Source: Candidatus Bathyarchaeota archaeon
Lineage (GTDB): Archaea; Thermoproteota; Bathyarchaeia; Bathyarchaeales; Bathycorpusculaceae
DNA length: 64,000 nt
Direction: 5' to 3'
Assembly: GCA_026014725.1 (NCBI GenBank)
Contig: JAOZHV010000029.1
Coordinates: forward strand, 62,001 to 126,000
Part shown: positions 60,898 to 64,000 of the stretch, piece after piece
How the letters are laid out: each line of letters opens with the position of its first letter
Numbering within the stretch: position 1 is the first letter of the stretch
Position numbers and translations under genes: made by a program
Notes under the pieces: model-generated
The model's database searches: none
Told to the model about the DNA's origin: nothing
What the model saw: only the letters and a program-made list of their open reading frames with translations

Positions 60898-62847
60898 TTA
60901 GTTAGTGGCGATTACGCAATCGATATAGAGTGACGTTGGGTTTCCGTTATTGTAACCTGCGATGCATACGTATTTATAGGTAATTGTTGTTGACGCGACA
61001 TAGATAGTGTCAAGTGTTGAACTACTAATATACCAGTCTCTTACAAGGTACCAGTTGGAGCTGTCTTGCGATACGTAAACGAGTATGTGGCTGTTATACC
61101 CAACGCCAGAACGAGCATACAAGTAAATATAAGAGGTGCCGCTCATCGTACGAGACAACTCTCCGTTTATGGCTGCAGCGTCGCCGTAGTTTTGTGCAGA
61201 TATTCCTCCACATTGCCCATCTGGTGAGCTACCTGTAATGGCTGTCGGATAAATTGCTATGCCACTGCCGCTTATTGTCACCGCTGACGCAGTGATTGCA
61301 TAACCAGTATTGATATCGTTTATTCTAAAGTCATACGCGCCATTGCTTTTCATTCTGTCCGTCTCTGTGGTATAGATTTTAAGTCTCCAAAAACCGCTTG
61401 CACCCATATGTGCTCGATAGATTGTCTCGTCTTGACCAGTTGTGGTGCTTGCGCTTGTGGCAGCCAAAGAGCCGCTTGGGTCGTATAGCTGCAGATCAAA
61501 GTTTGCGTTACTTGGGACGACTAAATTTATCAAGAGAGCCTGATCTGTGACTGCATAGAATCTATACCAATCTTGCGAATCTATTCCATGTGGAAGCGGC
61601 AAATTACAGAGGCGCCCATAGTACGTCGTTCCCCTATTGACAAAGTAGGCGTCAGTAAAAGTATTTGGGGCATCAGCGTTGGTCGTTGCGTCATTATGTT
61701 CAGGGTAGAGATAGTGTGCTCCATTAAGGTCTCCCCATTCCAGACTTCTTCGGCTATTGTCCCAAGTAGCTTGGTCACGCATCGTTTGACCTGAAATGTC
61801 TACTCCATCCAACCCTATTGCATGACCAATTTCATGAGTCAGAGTGCTCTGTGCATCGTAGTCAAGAATCAAAGGAGTCGCTTCAGCATCTAAACACCAA
61901 TCATAAATGTCATTGAGTACTACATTTGTTTCTAGAATAGGTCCTGAGCCGCCGGCGTTCCAACTAAAGCCCGTGGCGTCTGCATATGCGAAACCAGTGA
62001 AGTCTGGTACCCAGCCAATGTTATTATGGTAATTCCTAACTGCGTACGCTTGCCAGTTATCGCCAGGGTTATGTAATCCCCCGTATGAGAAATCAACGCC
62101 GCAAAATGGAGCATTTTCCCATGTGGAAAAAGCCGCATGAATTGCAGTAAACTCATCGGTTCCGCTTATGTCGGGAGTGCCATCGGGATCTATTTCATAG
62201 GTCCATGGCATACTACTCCAAGGTATAAAGGTACCCCATGAAGTCATGGTCACTTCAAAGCCGTATCCGTCTGTTTCAGGAACTTCTGCCGTAGGTTGAG
62301 GGTCCAATGAAAATAGTGTTATCTTATCATCACCTTTGTTGTCGGACTCGACCACGTAAGGGATATAACCAGTGAGACTATTTGTCCTCTCTTGTATGAA
62401 AAACATTATGCTCATTCCTTTGCTTAGGCTAAATGTTGTCGGAGGTTGTATTGTATCGTTCTCAAAATTATGCCACTCTATGTCTACTCGGAGCGATAAA
62501 TCTTCAGTTTGCCCACCAAGATATTTTGCTGTTATTATCTGTTCCGCCTGAAGGTTTTCCACTAAAGGAACTTTAACCTGAATTTTAGCATATGTATAGA
62601 TCAATTGTCCCTCACTTATCTCTTCTAGTTTGGTGGTAGTTTCTTGGACTGTGCCGACGCCGACTTGAGTGGATTCATTCTTCCATCCGGTTAACAACTT
62701 GTTGCTATTTATAAGATCATTTGCCTTATTTGTTTCTTCCACCATTTGATTAGCAATAGATATCTGCGCCGATACTAACGATAGCCATATTGTTGAAAAT
62801 AGAAATAATGCGAGAAAAACTGCGCACGTTTTCTTTGACATTTTCAA
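60898..62847 (-). CDS. Secreted matrixin-like metalloprotease with PPC-type domain
   Basis: 649 residues. Signal peptide (about 1-27). Catalytic domain near residues 200-380 has TLTHEIGHAIGLDGVDISG, a zincin HExxHxxG helix, then a Met-turn-like QTMRDQATW. The third zinc ligand (His in matrixins, one residue after LD) is Gly here. Residues 390-500 form a PPC-like beta domain (SQDWYRFYAVTD, NFDLQLYDPSG); the last 150 residues a beta-sandwich. Proteolytic or degenerate surface enzyme; palindrome 62925-62942 lies in its upstream region. Confidence 0.8.
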   Translation of the reverse strand: MKMSKKTCAVFLALFLFSTIWLSLVSAQISIANQMVEETNKANDLINSNKLLTGWKNESTQVGVGTVQETTTKLEEISEGQLIYTYAKIQVKVPLVENLQAEQIITAKYLGGQTEDLSLRVDIEWHNFENDTIQPPTTFSLSKGMSIMFFIQERTNSLTGYIPYVVESDNKGDDKITLFSLDPQPTAEVPETDGYGFEVTMTSWGTFIPWSSMPWTYEIDPDGTPDISGTDEFTAIHAAFSTWENAPFCGVDFSYGGLHNPGDNWQAYAVRNYHNNIGWVPDFTGFAYADATGFSWNAGGSGPILETNVVLNDIYDWCLDAEATPLILDYDAQSTLTHEIGHAIGLDGVDISGQTMRDQATWDNSRRSLEWGDLNGAHYLYPEHNDATTNADAPNTFTDAYFVNRGTTYYGRLCNLPLPHGIDSQDWYRFYAVTDQALLINLVVPSNANFDLQLYDPSGSLAATSASTTTGQDETIYRAHMGASGFWRLKIYTTETDRMKSNGAYDFRINDINTGYAITASAVTISGSGIAIYPTAITGSSPDGQCGGISAQNYGDAAAINGELSRTMSGTSYIYLYARSGVGYNSHILVYVSQDSSNWYLVRDWYISSSTLDTIYVASTTITYKYVCIAGYNNGNPTSLYIDCVIATN

Positions 62848-62924
62848 TTTCTCCTTATTTCTTGTGCAACTTTTAAGTTGCCAGAATTTAGTTAACGCAT
62901 TTACAAGGTACTTAATTCTACTCT

Positions 62925-62942
62925 TTAGGACAACTGTCCTAA
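62925..62942. promoter_or_regulatory. Perfect 18-bp palindrome upstream of the protease gene
   Basis: TTAGGACA-AC-TGTCCTAA, an 8-bp inverted repeat with 2-base spacer, about 78-95 bases before the protease ATG and between it and the interrupted winged-helix gene. The length and perfection suggest a dimeric regulator site. A related half-site (TCCTTAGTAC) follows 10 bases away. Confidence 0.5.
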
Positions 62943-63024
62943 TCCTTAGTACGACTCAAAACCTTTTAGAAGTTGATTTAAATAAAGCCTATTTTTGTTT
63001 AAAGGAAATGCCAGTCTTTATTAC

Positions 63025-63414
63025 CTAACATGATAGGCTGACTAAAAGCGTGACTGTTAAGGATGTTAAGAAAAGATATCCTATAGAGATTACTGTTGGT
63101 CTTACAAATGTCAGTTCAGCGAACAGAATTAATCCAGCTATTATACTGTAAATTAGATACTTGGGGATAAGTAAACGGCAAATTTTAACGTGGTTTTCTA
63201 ATACAAAACGTTTAATTGAATAACCGCCAAACTCCTTTTTGATTAATTGTATTCGTTCCAGCTAGGTCAAATGGTATTGCGCAACTGAGGGACTGCTAAG
63301 AGCAAGTTCTCGTTGTAGTTCGCGTATTCCAACCGGTTTTCCAGTTTTGACCATAAATCGATAAATTCTCAAGGTTCGTCCACTTAATGTATTATTTGAC
63401 GTTTTTCTGCCCAA
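63025..63414 (-). pseudogene. Winged-helix membrane regulator interrupted by in-frame TAG
   Basis: From TTG at 63414 the minus strand encodes MGRKTSNNTLSGRTLRIYRFMVK, GIRELQRELALSSPSVAQYHLT, a TAG at 63262-63264, then LERIQLIKKEFGGYSIKRF and two hydrophobic helices ending VSLSC at a second TAG (63025). The frame is intact on both sides, and the HTH would normally continue with a Lys or similar residue where TAG stands (AAG to TAG is one change). It is either a recently broken gene or a read-through/pyrrolysine case; other genes here use TAG as a normal stop, which favours decay. Confidence 0.7.
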
Positions 63415-63435
63415 TTTAGATTAATCCTAACAAAC

Positions 63436-63467
63436 AGACACTGCTAGATATGGCAAATATCGTGTCT
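63436..63467 (-). promoter_or_regulatory. Hairpin-forming operator at the promoter of the interrupted regulator
   Basis: AGACAC (63436-63441) and GTGTCT (63462-63467) with inner GATAT/ATATC (63447-63451, 63457-63461) around GGCAA form a bulged inverted repeat. On the minus strand ATTATAAG about 25 bases upstream is the TATA box, so the repeat overlaps the predicted start site, consistent with autoregulation of the winged-helix gene. Confidence 0.45.
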
Positions 63468-63628
63468 TATAATATTTTACATTTTACACCATTTTCTTAA
63501 AGAATATCAACATAATCTCTTGCAACACCTTTTCAGTACCTACATAGCCTATGGCACTCTAGAAAAAATTAAAAAATCCTGCAAAGATTTTATAAACCCT
63601 ATGGTATCAATTTAAACCAGTGAAGATA

Positions 63629-64000
63629 ATGGATACCAAGCGCGTGAAAAAGTTCAAGCGAGCTTACGCGGCAATCGTTGTCTTGATAGTAGGATTAGTT
63701 ATTTTGGGTTATGTTATTCTTTCCAACATACCCGGGAATTTAGCACCTGTCGGTCCTGAACCTGTAAACTTGGAAGTAGTTACTGAAAAAACCACTTATG
63801 CCCAAGGTGAAAACGTCACTTTTCTTATTTATGAAAATAACACGCAAGATTGGGCAGTATACAAACCTACAGCTTATGGGTACTGGGTAAGTAACAGTCA
63901 AGGAAACGTCGTTTGGGAAAGCGGCGGTTTTCATGTTGATTTTCCTCCGTCAAACAACACCTACCCAGCGCATTATGGAAATGCTTGGCGAGCAATCTGG
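63629..64000 (+). CDS. Exported membrane-anchored protein, C-terminus beyond window
   Basis: ATG at 63629, 124 residues visible and open to the window end. N-terminal transmembrane helix (AYAAIVVLIVGLVILGYVIL), short linker, and a beta-rich outer domain with VTEKTTYAQGENVTFLIYENNTQDW and SQGNVVWESGGF, resembling the BsuPI-type or Ig-like folds of surface proteins. Promoter TTTTATAAAC at 63589-63598 predicts a leader of about ten bases. The function is unknown. Confidence 0.8.
   Translation, partial: MDTKRVKKFKRAYAAIVVLIVGLVILGYVILSNIPGNLAPVGPEPVNLEVVTEKTTYAQGENVTFLIYENNTQDWAVYKPTAYGYWVSNSQGNVVWESGGFHVDFPPSNNTYPAHYGNAWRAIW

Noticed and set aside
1-64000. CRISPR array or cas genes
   Set aside because: No regularly spaced direct repeats of 24-40 bases and no Cas-like protein seen.
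1-64000. Transposase or integrase gene
   Set aside because: No open frame with DDE, HUH or tyrosine-recombinase motifs was found, although repeat and tRNA scars exist.

Overview
The window is archaeal and most likely from an anaerobic TACK-type lineage; a Bathyarchaeia-like organism fits best, but this is inference from gene content and no marker here proves it. Supporting features are archaeal PheS/PheT, TrpRS and HisRS, an ATP-dependent DNA ligase, an NreA repair protein ending in a PCNA-binding motif, a Nip7-like protein beside a Nop2/Sun methyltransferase, a protein with a TackOD1-like zinc region, TATA-box promoters, and short or absent leaders. Strict anaerobic metabolism is suggested by the oxygen-independent (cobalt-early) cobalamin pathway.

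Positions 1-12.4 kb form a cobalamin/cobalt island. A plus-strand operon, cut by the window edge, encodes corrin-ring enzymes CbiE, CbiT, CbiL, CbiF, CbiG and CbiH. It faces a minus-strand block with a NicO-type Ni/Co transporter, the cobalt ECF transporter CbiO-CbiQ-CbiN-CbiM, and the corrinoid ABC transporter BtuD-BtuC-BtuF. A divergent winged-helix regulator closes the island. The cbiM promoter and the btuF/regulator promoter share a spaced motif that surrounds the TATA box, which suggests one regulator controls both.

Positions 12.4-31.5 kb are mostly housekeeping: TrpRS, HisRS, glutamine synthetase, a Nip7-like/Nop2-type RNA modification pair, NikR, NadA, PheT-PheS, a membrane histidine kinase, DnaK-GrpE (no dnaJ beside them), and a CitG-like protein. 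Two intergenic regions 14.5 kb apart hold diverged copies of the same non-coding element.

Positions 31.5-47.3 kb hold three adjacent paralogous predicted nucleotidyltransferases, a flavin-binding protein, a GT-C-like membrane protein, tRNA-Asp, NreA, a large coiled-coil protein of unknown function, a Zn/Mn-type ABC pair, a Nudix hydrolase, a calcium-type P-ATPase and a membrane-anchored zinc-ribbon/TackOD1-like protein.

Positions 47.6-64 kb start with divergent tRNA-Arg and tRNA-Ile. The 3' part of tRNA-Ile is repeated about 200 bp downstream. Then come a BrkB-like membrane protein, MscL, two divergent ribbon-helix-helix regulators with a shared operator, a cupredoxin, thioredoxin, DNA ligase, flavodoxin, tiny cysteine-rich proteins, nitroreductase, an MFS carrier, a TrmB-like regulator, a large secreted beta-propeller protein, a secreted matrixin-like protease, a winged-helix membrane protein gene broken by an in-frame amber codon, and a truncated exported protein.
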